Shown: in pieces, positions 1 through 10,668 of the stretch | Position numbering within the stretch: position 1 is the stretch's first letter | Layout: every line of letters starts with the position of its first letter | DNA from: Cudoniella acicularis | Taxonomy: Eukaryota; Ascomycota; Leotiomycetes; Helotiales; Helotiaceae | Direction: 5' to 3' | Length of the DNA stretch: 28,378 bases | Assembly (NCBI GenBank): GCA_013054445.1 | Contig: JAAMPI010000675.1 | Coordinates: 1-28,378, forward strand | Made by a program: the position numbers and the translations under genes | Notes under the pieces: model-generated | Told to the model about the DNA's origin: nothing | The model's input: the letters and a program-made list of their open reading frames with translations, nothing else | Databases searched by the model: none

Positions 1-414
1 ACCCCCGCCGCTCACCGCGGCCATATCCTAAACCAAACAACGATCACCACACCCCCCTTCTCCTACATCCACCTCACACTCACCTCTTCCTCCCCGTCCC
101 TCTCCTCCGCTAAGGTTCAGGAACTCGACCCCCTCACAGTCCGCACATTCCTAACCAGCGCATTAACTCAACATCTGGGCTTAAGCGGCTCCGCCATCTC
201 GGTTGATGTTTTGAAGATTGAACAGAGGGATGTTTGGGTTAGAGTTCCGAGGCAGGATTTGGGGGCTTTTTGTGCGGCTGTTGGGGGGTGGGTTGGTTCA
301 CGTGATTGGGATGGTGGGGAGGAGGAGAAGGTTGGGTGGAGGGTGGAGGGGAGGGGGAATTGGTTGAGTTCTCTGGTTTTGGGTGGTGGTGGTGGGAGTG
401 TGTGGTGTGATTGA
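1..414 (+). CDS. POP8: RNase P/MRP subunit POP8-like, 3' part
   Basis: The frame is open from the first base of the window to a TGA at 412-414, so the start lies to the left. The 137 visible codons contain the pattern LDPLTVRTFLTSALTQHLGL, then a short beta-strand-like stretch (DVLKIEQRDVWVRVPRQDL), AAVGGWVG and a basic, glycine-rich tail. This matches my memory of fungal Pop8-type proteins, small subunits of the nuclear RNase P and RNase MRP ribonucleoproteins that process tRNA 5' ends and pre-rRNA. An internal ATG at 211 would cut the conserved region and is not the start. The next gene (PP5) is convergent, 0.6 kb away. The assignment rests on short motifs, so it is probable rather than certain. 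Confidence 0.65.
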   Translation, partial: TPAAHRGHILNQTTITTPPFSYIHLTLTSSSPSLSSAKVQELDPLTVRTFLTSALTQHLGLSGSAISVDVLKIEQRDVWVRVPRQDLGAFCAAVGGWVGSRDWDGGEEEKVGWRVEGRGNWLSSLVLGGGGGSVWCD

Positions 415-1022
415 GAGGGAGAAGGGAGAAATAAGAAGGAGATGGGTTTATGTGTGAAAGAGAGATTTCCAAAGAGGAGGCTTGAGATATCGTATGTATT
501 GTATGAAGGAGGGGTTTGGCATCGGTTCAGGGGCGGAGGCATGAGGGTCCCCTGGGTGACAAGCGGGTTGGTGAGCGCGTGGTAAAAAAGACATGCGGGA
601 AAGATCGAGACGAGAAAAATGCGGGGTGGTTCTGCATTGGTACTCTCGAAGAGGCTTTGGAATGGCTATGTCTGAAATATTGGATCTACTGGGGATAAGA
701 AATTGTCTAGGAATCGACCTGAGGCCTTTGCACATGAAGAGAAAGGGAGACGAAAATCACAAGCACAATCGCAAAACGACAAATACGGCACAAATTATGT
801 TTGGGTTCTATTCTAGCGCCTATTAGGCATAGGACGAAGCGCCCTTTGATTATATCATTATGCCGCCGCTATTTGTACAAGATCCATCGACTCATTTTCG
901 AATATATGTCTTGCTTTTAGCCATCACTAAAACGCCCGCTTCGTCACCACCGCGAGTCCTCCCACAGCGAATGCAGATATCCATCCAGATAATGCCGAAA
1001 GAAATCTACGGTATTACTGTGC
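415..1022. other. Intergenic, convergent 3' ends (POP8-like / PP5)
   Basis: About 600 bases between two facing stop codons. Short reading frames here have no recognisable protein character. The region should hold the two 3'UTRs and polyadenylation sites, but I could not place a convincing signal. No repeat or RNA gene is seen. Confidence 0.5.
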
Positions 1023-2757
1023 TCAGGTCATCGACATTAAACTATTTTGTGCGTAGGCCATGGGCTTAATGTTGGGATGTGGTACTGCGTCGAACTTGTG
1101 GAAGTCAAGCTTATAGTCGGGACCAATGTTGATGTAGGCACCCTTATTCTCGGTGCTGTCGCAGTATTTGGGTGCAGAAAAGACTACACGAAGTCAGTAA
1201 TTGGAATGACGAAGACCAGAATCAGAAACTCTACCTGTAATGCACTTTCCATCATGCTCTTCCTCATAACCCTCCATCCTCACCTCGTGACTGCGGATAA
1301 TGGCATCCAACCCATTTTTGTCACAGAATCTCTTGGTAACATCAGGTCCGAATTGCATCCCCACACCTCTCTTGCTTAGTCCTCGACCAGGTTCTGTCTG
1401 CGGATCGGTCCAGAGCATTTCCATCATCAACCCAGCTTGACCTGGTTGACGCTGAGCATGCCTATTGAGTTTTCGAATATCGTCCAGCGTTACTTTGTCG
1501 TCTGAGAATAGACCACCATGTAGCACAAGGTATTTCTTGCCTATTAAAGTAGCCAGTGGTAGCGCGGAGAAACTTTCTGAGAATAGTTTGAAGGTTCGCT
1601 CTGCTGGGTAGTTAGAATGTGTACCTCAAACACTTTAAAAATATTGAGAAGCTGAATAGAAATTTCAGATGCATACCGTTATATTTTGCCTTACACTCCC
1701 CCTCAAAGCCGTACACTCGGTTCATGTCATCAGTCTCATGATTGCCCCGATTGATGAAGAATGACGCCGGACGGAACCATTTATATGCGTAAAGGAGTAG
1801 CGCTATCTCGGTAGACCAAGACCCTCGGTCCACAAAATCACCGTTAAATAGGTAATAATGCTTCTCTGTGGGGAAACCATTCAACCTAAATAGCTCCATT
1901 AAGTCAAAGTATTGTCCTGGTCCGTGTTAGCTTTCGGAGCAATCCTCGCCATGTAGTTAACTAACCATGTGTATCTCCGCAGACAGTTAATTGAGCGTCG
2001 TCGGGTATTTCCATCTCAACCATTGTAGCTTCATCATAGACAATTTTCTTGACAGCTATAACGATCTGGTAGACATATTTCTTGTGAATCTTCTTCCCAT
2101 TTTTGAAGCGCTCCAACATATCGTCGATAAATTCTTGTGTCATCTCCTTCTCTAATCGAACTCCATCGTAGTCGGCATCCACTACCATGGAATCAAGGTC
2201 CAAGCCTTCTGCTGCAGAAGGTTCATCTCCAACCTCAATAGCTGCCTCAAAGGCCCGTTGTTTTACAATTCGTGTAGCCTCTGCCAGCTTCAACTTGGCA
2301 TCTTTGTCGCTCGGAGCCTTCTTGACAACGATTTGTAAATCTTTCGCGGCATCTTTCGGTCTTAAAATGGCAGCGTAGGCAACACCTCTCCGATAATATG
2401 CCTAAATATTGTTAGTCCTTGAAAAGCTTCCAATGGAGTTGCGCAGGAAAAGAGCTTGTTAATGGGAAAGCGCACCTTCACAAAGTTTGGATCGAGTTCA
2501 ATCGCTTTGGTTGCGTCTGCAATGGCATAGCCATAAGCTTCGGATCTGATATTTGCCTGCTGAAGTCAGTCACACGACCAATGTACAGCTCAATATGATA
2601 AAATTACCTGGGCCCGATTTGAGAAATAGGCAGGCTTTTTGTCGTCCAATTCTATCGCCTTGGTATAGAAATCGATCGCCTTGGGCCAGTCGTGGGCAGC
2701 GAAAGCCTTATTACCTTCATCCTTGAAGGCAACAGCTTGAGCCTCCGGGGAGGTCAT
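1023..2757 (-). CDS. PPT1: Serine/threonine protein phosphatase 5 (TPR-PP5)
   Basis: Six exons on the minus strand: 2757-2608, 2556-2476, 2401-1966, 1916-1677, 1603-1235 and 1183-1023. All have GT..AG borders and consistent phases and give 478 aa, the usual PP5 length. N-terminal TPR repeats (from about residue 8, with [10 protein letters not shown] and YFSNRAQ) bind Hsp90-type chaperones. The PPP catalytic domain follows, with GDTHG (219-223), GDFVDRG (248-254) and GNHE (280-283), the metal-binding signatures. Further on are [31 protein letters not shown] and the end [14 protein letters not shown]5 dephosphorylates Hsp90 clients and co-chaperones in cytosol and nucleus. The start ATG at 2757 has a good context (GCCATGA). 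An in-frame Met further upstream is less likely, because it adds a low-complexity leader. The gene is divergent from ESS-2. Confidence 0.93.
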
Positions 2758-3589
2758 GGCGACGTAGAATTTGGTGTGCGGAATGCCGGTGGCGGAAGGT
2801 AAAGAAGAATAGTCGCAAGAAGAATATGGGAAGAAATAGGAGGATATGTGAGCAGGCGGGGAAGGCAAGCAATCGAGGGATTATCTTGGGACTAAAAGAG
2901 TGCAGAGTGCTTCACAAACAGCTATGGAATTTCGGGGTCGCCTTCTCTTGAAGAAGTGCACCGAATCCCATTCGGCTTGAGTAGGCTCAGCCGTGCGCTG
3001 CTAGAGCGGCACTCTTGTCTGTGCGTAGCATCACGTGCTAATAAGATACTTTAAACCTCCAAATGGCATTAGGTTCTTGATGTGATTGTTCTTGCAGGTT
3101 GAGCTTAGATGATGGAAGCACCAGCTATCTAATACAATTCAGCTTCAACTTTTCCCATTGTGCTTATTTTTCCGTGAAAGATTTCAAGAACTCGCCGCTA
3201 TGGCCAATTGTACTGGCTGCTTTAAACTTCTATCGTCCACGGCGAGACTGGCCAGCAATCGGGACCCCCACAAACCCCGTCTCGCCCTATGGTAGCACCC
3301 CTGCCAAGTTTTAGCCAAACCGCATTTCAAAGTTCCATGTCAGCGCTTCGATTTGCCATGCAGCACACCGTCCCTGCCCACCGCTTTATCGCGACGACTC
3401 AAGAGTAAGCACACGCCGTGCCTTCATTGTGCCTCTGGAAGGGTGGAAGCAAAGTTGCTGCACGACCCGTCATTGGACCCTACTGCATTCTGTTGACTCA
3501 TTTGGATATCATACGACCGCGAGTGCCGAGCCACATCGAATACACATAAAATCAACGAAGCACCATCTCTGTCAGGCTTTGTCGTCGCC
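2758..3589. promoter_or_regulatory. Divergent promoter region of PP5 and ESS-2
   Basis: About 830 bases between two divergent start codons, so both promoters lie here. A CACGTG E-box core sits at 3032-3037. An 8-nt inverted repeat (GGCGAGAC at 3241, GTCTCGCC about 30 nt later) could form a small stem. No convincing coding frame; the small open frames have no family character. Confidence 0.5.
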
Positions 3590-4936
3590 ATGGAATCTAA
3601 CGCTCTTGTTCGTCGTTCGACCGATACGGATCTAATGCCCCCACCACCGAAGCGTATCAAGCGGCCCAAAAACGTTATCGACGAAGAGTCCTACACCGAT
3701 GCCATTTCGGAGATCATCGCTCGCGATTTCTTCCCTGGCTTGCTGGAGACAGAAACGCAACAAGAGTATCTGGATGCGTTGGAGTCCCGGGATGGGGCAT
3801 GGATATCTAGTGCTGGTAAACGGCTTCAGCAGGTTATGACACCAGGCAGAAGGAAAGGGAGACGAGGAACGTCAATCCAAACACCATCTAGAGCTTTTGA
3901 TACGCCGAATGGCTATGCAGGAGATACGCCAATGTCAGTGATGTCTGAGATGACAACTGCAAGCACCTCGACAACAATTCGAGTCGACACCAATATGAGC
4001 CTAGACAAATTCCAATCATTATATACGAGCGAGGACAACGAGAGTGTCTATAAATTATTGGACAAGCAGAATCAGAAACGCGCCGAGAAATATGCATGGA
4101 TGTGGTCGGAGAATAATAAGCTACCGTCAAAGATGATGTTGAAGCAGAAAGAAATTGAAGTGAAGTTGCTCGAGTCCCGAGGTTCTTTGCACGATGATGG
4201 AGGCAAGAGAGATAGGCTTGTTATCAAAGATGTGTCTGAGAAGCCTGCGAAGCCCGATGCTTGGAATTCAAAGCCCAACAATGGTCTAATGTTTGCACCT
4301 AACAGTGTTGAGGACTCGGTCCAAACTATTGCTCAAAAGGCACAAGAAAATTCGAGAGCAGAACCTAGAGGAGTCGCTTATGCTAACACACGAATGCCTG
4401 AAGCACACATCTCTGTGGAAGATCCAAAGGTTCCACCGTCACCGTCACTGTCAGCTGTGAGAGACGCAATAGCCGGACGAAGACGTGCTAGTGATCTTGA
4501 ATCGGGTTTCGATGGGAGTGAGACACCCCGAGTCAACGGATATTCTTTCGTGGACGATGATCCTGAAGCTGATTCATACCAGCCTGCCCCGATCATAACG
4601 CTAGGAAAGGGAGATTCGGTCAAGAACCCATTTGTGATATCGGAGAAAAGCAAGAGGGAAGACTTGCATCATCGAATGGTAGATAAAAATGCGAGACAAA
4701 AACGAACATCACAGGTAGTCGGAATGACGGGCAAGGTTGACAAGACTCCAGTACCCAAATTTCCAAGCAGTCCGAGGGTGGGCTCCGGCCAACTAACACC
4801 AGCTGCACAAAGACTCTGGAGCAAGGTGGGAAACTCGAGTGTTCGTGGCTCATCTGATGCCTTTGGAACCCGAACACCTGGAACGGTGAAGGTTAAATCA
4901 GGACTTCGAGCTCGATGGACTCCGTCGGCAAAATAA
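3590..4936 (+). CDS. ESS-2/DGCR14 (Es2) splicing factor homologue
   Basis: A single uninterrupted frame of 448 aa. Recognisable Es2 features are the N-terminal block VIDEESYTDAISEIIARDFF (about residues 28-47) followed by FPGLLETETQQEYLDALES, then TPMSVMSE and SLDKFQSLYTSEDNESV, and KYAWMWSENN (about 165-174). Near the C-terminus are AQRLWSKV and SGLRARWTP, also typical of the family. These proteins (DGCR14 in human, ESS-2 in worm, Bis1 in fission yeast) are nuclear and associate with the spliceosome, favouring accurate splice-site use. The middle and C-terminal parts are low complexity and probably disordered. The start has a strong context (GCCATGG), and the upstream stretch offers no in-frame extension with conservation. 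Confidence 0.9.
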   Translation: MESNALVRRSTDTDLMPPPPKRIKRPKNVIDEESYTDAISEIIARDFFPGLLETETQQEYLDALESRDGAWISSAGKRLQQVMTPGRRKGRRGTSIQTPSRAFDTPNGYAGDTPMSVMSEMTTASTSTTIRVDTNMSLDKFQSLYTSEDNESVYKLLDKQNQKRAEKYAWMWSENNKLPSKMMLKQKEIEVKLLESRGSLHDDGGKRDRLVIKDVSEKPAKPDAWNSKPNNGLMFAPNSVEDSVQTIAQKAQENSRAEPRGVAYANTRMPEAHISVEDPKVPPSPSLSAVRDAIAGRRRASDLESGFDGSETPRVNGYSFVDDDPEADSYQPAPIITLGKGDSVKNPFVISEKSKREDLHHRMVDKNARQKRTSQVVGMTGKVDKTPVPKFPSSPRVGSGQLTPAAQRLWSKVGNSSVRGSSDAFGTRTPGTVKVKSGLRARWTPSAK

Positions 4937-5417
4937 AAATTGGAAGATGATAGAGTAGCCTACCCGAACTTGGCTTTGGCATTACGAATAGTGAAATAGA
5001 GGCATTTAAAATACCCATGTAGAAGATTAGGAGTTTGGAGGCAGCCCGGCAATTCAACGTGGTACCAGTGTTGATATAGCATTCTTCACAAGAGCGTTTC
5101 AAGTTATAAATATGAACATTTTACCAAATCCATGCAGACAACTACTGCCACCTGTATTGTACGAGTATCATGTACTCAGGTATAAAGTCTCCTATCCGTT
5201 AGTATGAAGCTTGTCCCATTGAAGATCGCCAATGAGGGTGCAAGAATACTTGATCGAACCCTGAATCACTGCGTCATGCCAAGAGACAGGGATTGAAAGC
5301 CTCGCGAGCTTTTTTTGACCTGAGGTCTTGAATTTGAAGTTCTCGAAATTGACAGTCGCAGTTCTACTCACCACAAACATGACTCAATAGTCCTGTAGGC
5401 GCCCGAATTTTTGCACC
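4937..5417. other. Intergenic between ESS-2 and COQ8
   Basis: About 480 bases between two genes in the same orientation. It should contain the ESS-2 3'UTR and the COQ8 promoter. No clear TATA box, repeat or RNA gene was recognised, and the short frames are not credible. Confidence 0.5.
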
Positions 5418-7995
5418 ATGGCTGGGAGGAGGCTTCTGGACTTAGCTGCCATCTTCAATGCCTCTCGAGGTGTTGCGCAGAAGCATATTGCCTTGCGCGC
5501 CAGGCAAGTCGAAGTCTACAATCGGACCTCAACGTTAGCAAAGGCGGTACGAAACCAGACCGAACGAGTTACCGAAACCGCGAAAGCTGTTTCTTTCCTG
5601 GTCTCTCGTCTTAACGAAAGTACTCCGACATGGTCTGCGGATGCTCGAGAGACCAGCACAGGGGACGAAAGGGGAGGCGAGCCGATTCCGAGTAAAGAGT
5701 CGACAGAAGGAGTGCCCGACTCGGGACCAAAGGAGGGGTTGGAGCAGGATCATCACTATGACAGGTCACCCGCCAACTCTTCTCTTGATAACCCTCCGGA
5801 AGGAGAACTAGAACTCCAGCAAGAAAAAGGAGACCGCTACCCTCTCCCCGATGGAACAATACCCCCAGAGGAATTTAATGGCACGAAGAGAGCTATAGAT
5901 CAAGAAGTCTTCCCAACCAGACCTCAGGGCGAACCATCGAAAGAGCCGTTGCAAAATGAAGGGCTTAAGCCAGTCTCATCCGGAGCATCCACGATACCTT
6001 TGCCAGAGCGAAAACCACTTTCCCCAAAGGCCGCAAGGCTCGCACAACGAGAATCCGAATTTCAAATACCATCAAAGTCTGCGGATGCACCTGATGATTC
6101 CGTGGGGCAGCAAGAAGGTCATGATGAAGATACTTTCAATAAACAGCCTACCCACACGTCAGAAACACTCTCCTCTCTGCCAAGAGTAAAGATTCCAAAA
6201 CACTCTTCAAATATCCAAGGACCCGAGCACCCTGTTGAAGGCAGCATAAATCCCGACACGTTTTATACCAATGATGGGTCACGCTCAGTGCCATCGGGGG
6301 ACCAAGATACCAAGGAGGAGGAGGTTCCGGAAGGCGTTGACACTGCGGTTTTCCTCAGTCCAAGAGTGGCTAGAAAATTAGGAGGAAGGACTCAAGGAGG
6401 GAAAGATATTGGCTTAAATAAGAGCGGCCAAACCGCTCCCAATCGCGAATCATCTCCTCCGGCTTCAACACCATTGGAGGAGCCTACTGAATCTAGTATC
6501 CACTCTGAAAGCACTTCTAAGGACGAGATAACCAAATTTGCGCAAGAGCTTTCTCGTGATATCCCGACAAATAGCCAGGTAATAAATATTTTTCTTACAA
6601 AACGGTTGCAAATCTGGATCTTTACTGATCGCTGACAGAAACCAGATTGAATCAATACCACATCGGCCATATGAACTGAGAGAATCAAAAGTACCTTCGT
6701 CAAGAATAGGAAGGCTCTGGAATTATGGAGGCCTAGCAGCAAGCATGTTTGGAGGAGCCATTAGTGAAGGCATTAGCCGTCTCAGTGGGAGTGGAGGAGA
6801 GGGCTCCTTCTTGCTCAGTGCTGGCAATATGGAAAGACTTGTGGCAAAACTTTCACGTATGAGAGGTGCAGCGCTGAAAATGGGTCAGATGATCAGTTTT
6901 CAAGACTCTAAAATGCTCCCTGCACAGATTCAAGAGGTTCTCCAGAGAGTCCAAGACCGTGCCGACTACATGCCACCGTCTCAGCGAGACAAGGTCTTGT
7001 CTTCTAACCTCGGCCCAGAATGGAGAGAACTCTTCTCCAGTTTTGAGGAGAAGCCGTTGGCTGCAGCATCCATAGGCCAAGTCCACAGTGCTGTCCTGAA
7101 GTCTAATGGAAAGAAGGTGGCAGTGAAAGTCCAGTACCCTGGTGTTGCAGGATCTATTGATTCCGATCTTAACAACCTTGCAATCCTTCTCACGGCCTCA
7201 CGTATTTTACCAAAGGGTCTCTTCCTCGACAAGACAATTGCGAATGCACGGACTGAATTGGCTTGGGAATGCGATTACATTCGGGAGGCTGAATGTGGGC
7301 GTCGTTTCGAAGAGTTACTTGCTGACGAGAAGGATGTCTTTATCGTGCCAAAAGTTTACCCAGAAGTGTCAGGCAAACAAGTTTTGACCATGGAGTTTAT
7401 GGATGGTATTGGGGTGACGAGAGTGAAGAGCTTTTCACAGGAGCAACGAGACTGGATTGGTACCCAAATTCTTCGTCTTTGCCTCCGCGAAATTACTGAG
7501 TTCAAGTACATGCAAACGGACCCTAACTGGACGAACTTTTTATATAATTCCGAAACAAACAAGCTAGAGCTTCTCGACTTTGGGGCCTCTAGAGAGTATC
7601 CGGAGGAGTTCATTACACGATATACGAAGTTACTGGCTGCAGCTTCGGTATCGGATAGAGATACAGTTCAGAAATTGTCTATCGAATTAGGCTACCTCAC
7701 GGGCCACGAATCTAGGGCAATGCTTGATGCACATATTGCATCTGTACTCACCCTTGCGGAGCCTTTCATAGATTCATCTCCTGAGGTTTATGACTTTAAG
7801 GACCAGACAATCACTGACAGAGTCAAGGAATTAATTCCTGTCATGATTCGAGAGAGATTAGCGCCGCCGCCAGAAGAGACCTATAGTCTTCACAGGAAAC
7901 TCAGTGGGGCTTTTTTGCTATGTGCTAGGCTTGGAAGCCGTGTAAGATGTCGAGAACTGTTTCAAAATAGCATGAAAAAGGCCGGGCTCATATAG
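5418..7995 (+). CDS. COQ8: COQ8/ABC1 (UbiB, ADCK) atypical kinase
   Basis: Two exons, 5418-6578 and 6646-7995 (67-nt intron, phase 0), coding for 836 aa. The C-terminal half is a UbiB-type kinase-like domain: PYELRESKVPSSRIGRLW, the family-specific KxGQ motif (KMGQ, 465-468), the alanine-rich loop AAAS (526-529) that replaces the P-loop, VAVKVQYPG with Lys548, QTDPNWTNF, and a DFG triad with Asp698. COQ8 is a mitochondrial matrix/inner-membrane ATPase needed to assemble the coenzyme Q biosynthetic complex. Residues 1-65 include a basic helix-like stretch suited to import. About residues 66-380 are acidic, Pro/Ser-rich and look disordered, making the protein longer than the compact yeast or human forms. 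The acceptor at 6645 is forced by frame, because the earlier CAG at 6638 leads at once to a stop. Confidence 0.93.
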
Positions 7996-8097
7996 TAATC
8001 TGTAAAGTTAAAATAGTTGGAACCTTGTATAAACACTGTAGCAATGAATCACAACTTGATAATGTCTCTCGGTTTGACCATCATGGTGCCATTCTGG

Positions 8098-9047
8098 TTA
8101 TGATTGAGCTCTCCTCGCAAATGGCATATTCTTTTTCTCCTTACCCTCAACCTTCTTCCGTCTCCTTACAATAACATGATCCAATTGCTTCCCCTTAAGC
8201 TCCCCATATTGATCTAGCAAGACCCTCTTCTTCTGCTCTGTCTTCTTCAGATAGAAAGGTTTCTTTCCCTGCTTCACAAGCTCTTTCTCCTCTTTCCTAT
8301 GCCTATCCAGTACAGCCTGTTCCCTATCCCTTCTCGCTTGAGCTTTCTTCTTTTCTTCCATACTCAACAAGGTCCTCTTCAATCTCTCCTTCTCCGCCTC
8401 ATCTTTCGTGCTCTTAATCTTGCCCTTCAACTCCTTCATCTCATCCTCCCTATAATCATCCAAAAATCCATACAACTTCCGAATCTTCCCCTCATCCGCC
8501 GGGCCATTCGTGGGCTCAAAACGTGGATCACGAGCCTGCCGCTTGATGACGAAAACGACTTCGCGCTTTCGGGAGACCGCTTTTTTGGAGGAGAGCTCTG
8601 TGGGAGCATGTTTAGAGGCACGGGAGAAATCTCGACGGTCTTTGCGGCCGGCCTTGCGTTCCAGAGCTTCGTTGTTCTCCCATCCATCGTCTTTCCCAGC
8701 TTCCACGGATTTTTTCTTGCGTTTTCCGGAGCCGGAGAGTGTGGCTTCTGCTTTGGCTAGAGCGCCGAAGGATATTGAGGCTACTTCTTCGGGCTCTTCT
8801 TCAGACTCTGACTCCGATTCATTGGAGCCCAACTACAATTGATGTTAGAGATTAATTCATAATTTGATAGGGAAGACACTACCTCGCTGCCATCCTCATC
8901 GCCTGATGAGGGGTCGTTTTCCTCCTCTGAAGCTTGATCTTCGGACAATACAGATTTTACTGACTCAAGCTCCTTACTTTCCTCGCGCCTAGCTCTCACA
9001 CGTCTCTGAAGGACCGTGTCCAACGTTTTTCGTTTTGTTGAAGACAT
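8098..9047 (-). CDS. RRP36: rRNA biogenesis protein RRP36
   Basis: Two exons, 9047-8883 and 8832-8098 (50-nt intron, phase 0), coding for 299 aa. The N-terminal third is acidic (SEDQASEEEND, SESESEEEPEE) with the short motif ISFGALAKA. The C-terminal part carries RRP36 hallmarks: RDPRFEPTNG, KLYGFLDDYREDEMKELK, a long charged helix, KKPFYLKKTEQKK and a basic tail KVEGKEKKNMPFARRAQS. Rrp36 is a nucleolar SSU-processome component required for early pre-rRNA cleavage on the way to 18S rRNA. The first Met (9047) begins MSSTKRKTLD. The gene is convergent with COQ8, with only about 100 bases between the two stops, and divergent from the NIF-type gene with about 200 bases between starts. Confidence 0.9.
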
Positions 9048-9243
9048 CGCGTAAATTTTCGTAAATTTTTATTTCGTGAGAATTCATGACAAAGTCTCGA
9101 ATTTGAAGCTCAGCCTCGGAATTTGAGGACGCGCTAGACCCGATATGAAAGGCGGTGAAGCGTTGGGTCAGGGGAATTTTCCAGGTTGAATCGTAGCCTT
9201 GCGATACTTCACCTCGTTTGTAGAAAGCCGACAGTACTCGTCC

Positions 9244-10299
9244 ATGTGCACACCATTCGCTCGTTCAGCTTGGGCGAAATCTCATGGCATACCCACAAGG
9301 CGAGCTTTGATTCATACAGCCTCTAGAGCCATGAGCACAATTTCTCCTACTCAGCACAAGGCGCACCCTCACGTTCACTCTGCGATTGAGGTAGCGGCTT
9401 TGGATAAACCTCCTGCGCTTCGACCTTCCTCTCGTCCAGAACAAATTCGGGACCTCACCTCTTTCTTCGAAGAAGTCTCGATATCCTCCACGACTAGCCC
9501 TCCTGCGAGTTCACGTTCAACACCCAAACTGAAACGCGAACAAAACCGACGTACCAAAAAGGACCAAGAATCTAGTTATCTAGTCCGAAGCAAAAGGTCC
9601 GAAATGGCCAGCCGTGACGCTAAAGTTGCTCCCTCTCGAGCTTCAGGTGGAATTCCGGATCCTACAAGACCTTACCTCTCCACCAGCGCGATCCCCGCAA
9701 TCCCTCTCACAACCCCCCAGCACCTCCTCGTTATCATCGACCTAAACGGTACAATGGTCTTTCGCCCCAGCCGCAAAGCGCCGACCAAATATGTTCCGCG
9801 CCCTCACGCCAAAAGATTCCTTGAATACTGCATCAACACCTTCAACGTGATCATATGGTCATCTGCCAAGCCGGAGAACGTAAACTATATCGTGGACTCC
9901 ATCATTTCCCCCGAGCTCCGAAAACAAGTCATTGCAATATGGGGACGTGATAAATTTGGTTTATCACCTAAGGACTACGATATGCGTGTACAATGCTACA
10001 AGAGGCTTACAACGATATGGGATCATCCATTGGTAGCGAAGTCACATCCGGAGTTTGCAAGTGGAGGGAGATGGGATCAGACGAACACGGTATTGGTGGA
10101 TGATAGTGTAGAAAAGGGACGGAGTGAACCGTTCAACATTATTAAAATCCCTGAGTTCTTCGGGGATGCCAATGAAAGAGGTGAGATATTGCCTCAGGTT
10201 CATGATTATTTGAACTACCTGAGTCTGCACTCGAATGTTAGTGCTTGTCTCAGGGCTACACCATTTCGAGTGCAGGCTGCTTCCATGCAAGTGCCTTGA
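9244..10299 (+). CDS. FCP1/NIF-type HAD-fold protein
   Basis: An intronless frame. From the ATG at 9244 it codes for 351 aa; an alternative in-frame ATG at 9331 (better context, GCCATGA) would give 322 aa. The first 30 residues of the longer form are basic and Ser/Thr-rich without acidic residues, like a mitochondrial presequence. A disordered region follows. The FCP1-homology domain then begins at about residue 160: LLVIIDLNGTMVF (motif I), FNVIIWSSAKPENV (motif II) and NTVLVDDSVEK (late acidic motif), with EILPQVHDYLNYL near the end. The family dephosphorylates Ser/Thr on proteins such as the RNA polymerase II CTD. Here motif I is D166-L-N168-G-T, with Asn instead of the second Asp. No transmembrane segment is seen, which argues against TIM50. 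Confidence 0.8.
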   Translation: MCTPFARSAWAKSHGIPTRRALIHTASRAMSTISPTQHKAHPHVHSAIEVAALDKPPALRPSSRPEQIRDLTSFFEEVSISSTTSPPASSRSTPKLKREQNRRTKKDQESSYLVRSKRSEMASRDAKVAPSRASGGIPDPTRPYLSTSAIPAIPLTTPQHLLVIIDLNGTMVFRPSRKAPTKYVPRPHAKRFLEYCINTFNVIIWSSAKPENVNYIVDSIISPELRKQVIAIWGRDKFGLSPKDYDMRVQCYKRLTTIWDHPLVAKSHPEFASGGRWDQTNTVLVDDSVEKGRSEPFNIIKIPEFFGDANERGEILPQVHDYLNYLSLHSNVSACLRATPFRVQAASMQVP

Positions 10300-10668
10300 T
10301 GAGCACTTGAATCCGTAAGTTTCACTGTTGAATACATTGGATGAGTATGATTCCTGCTAACACTGCTCCGGAGACCTTCAAGCAAGCTGATCCCCGCGGT
10401 TACTGTTTAAAACGGTAAATGCTTCACGAATCTTTTACAATCCAGATACTCAAGCATGTATCATACAGGTTAGAAAGGGAAGAGGTACCACGGAGAATTG
10501 GGGTCAAGGAGTTCATAAATGCTCTATTGTATTTGTATTGCAATAGGCGAGCTATACAAGCTCTCGGCAATTAATGCCCTCCATAGTTCATGATCATTAC
10601 ACGTCACCCAAGTCATTTTCACATCGCTAAACCCATTGACTGTAAGAGAAATATAACAGGTCCAGAAT
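10300..10668. other. Intergenic, convergent 3' ends (NIF-type gene / eEF1B-gamma)
   Basis: About 370 bases between facing stop codons, expected to hold both 3'UTRs. AT-rich, with no credible frame, repeat or RNA gene. Confidence 0.5.
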
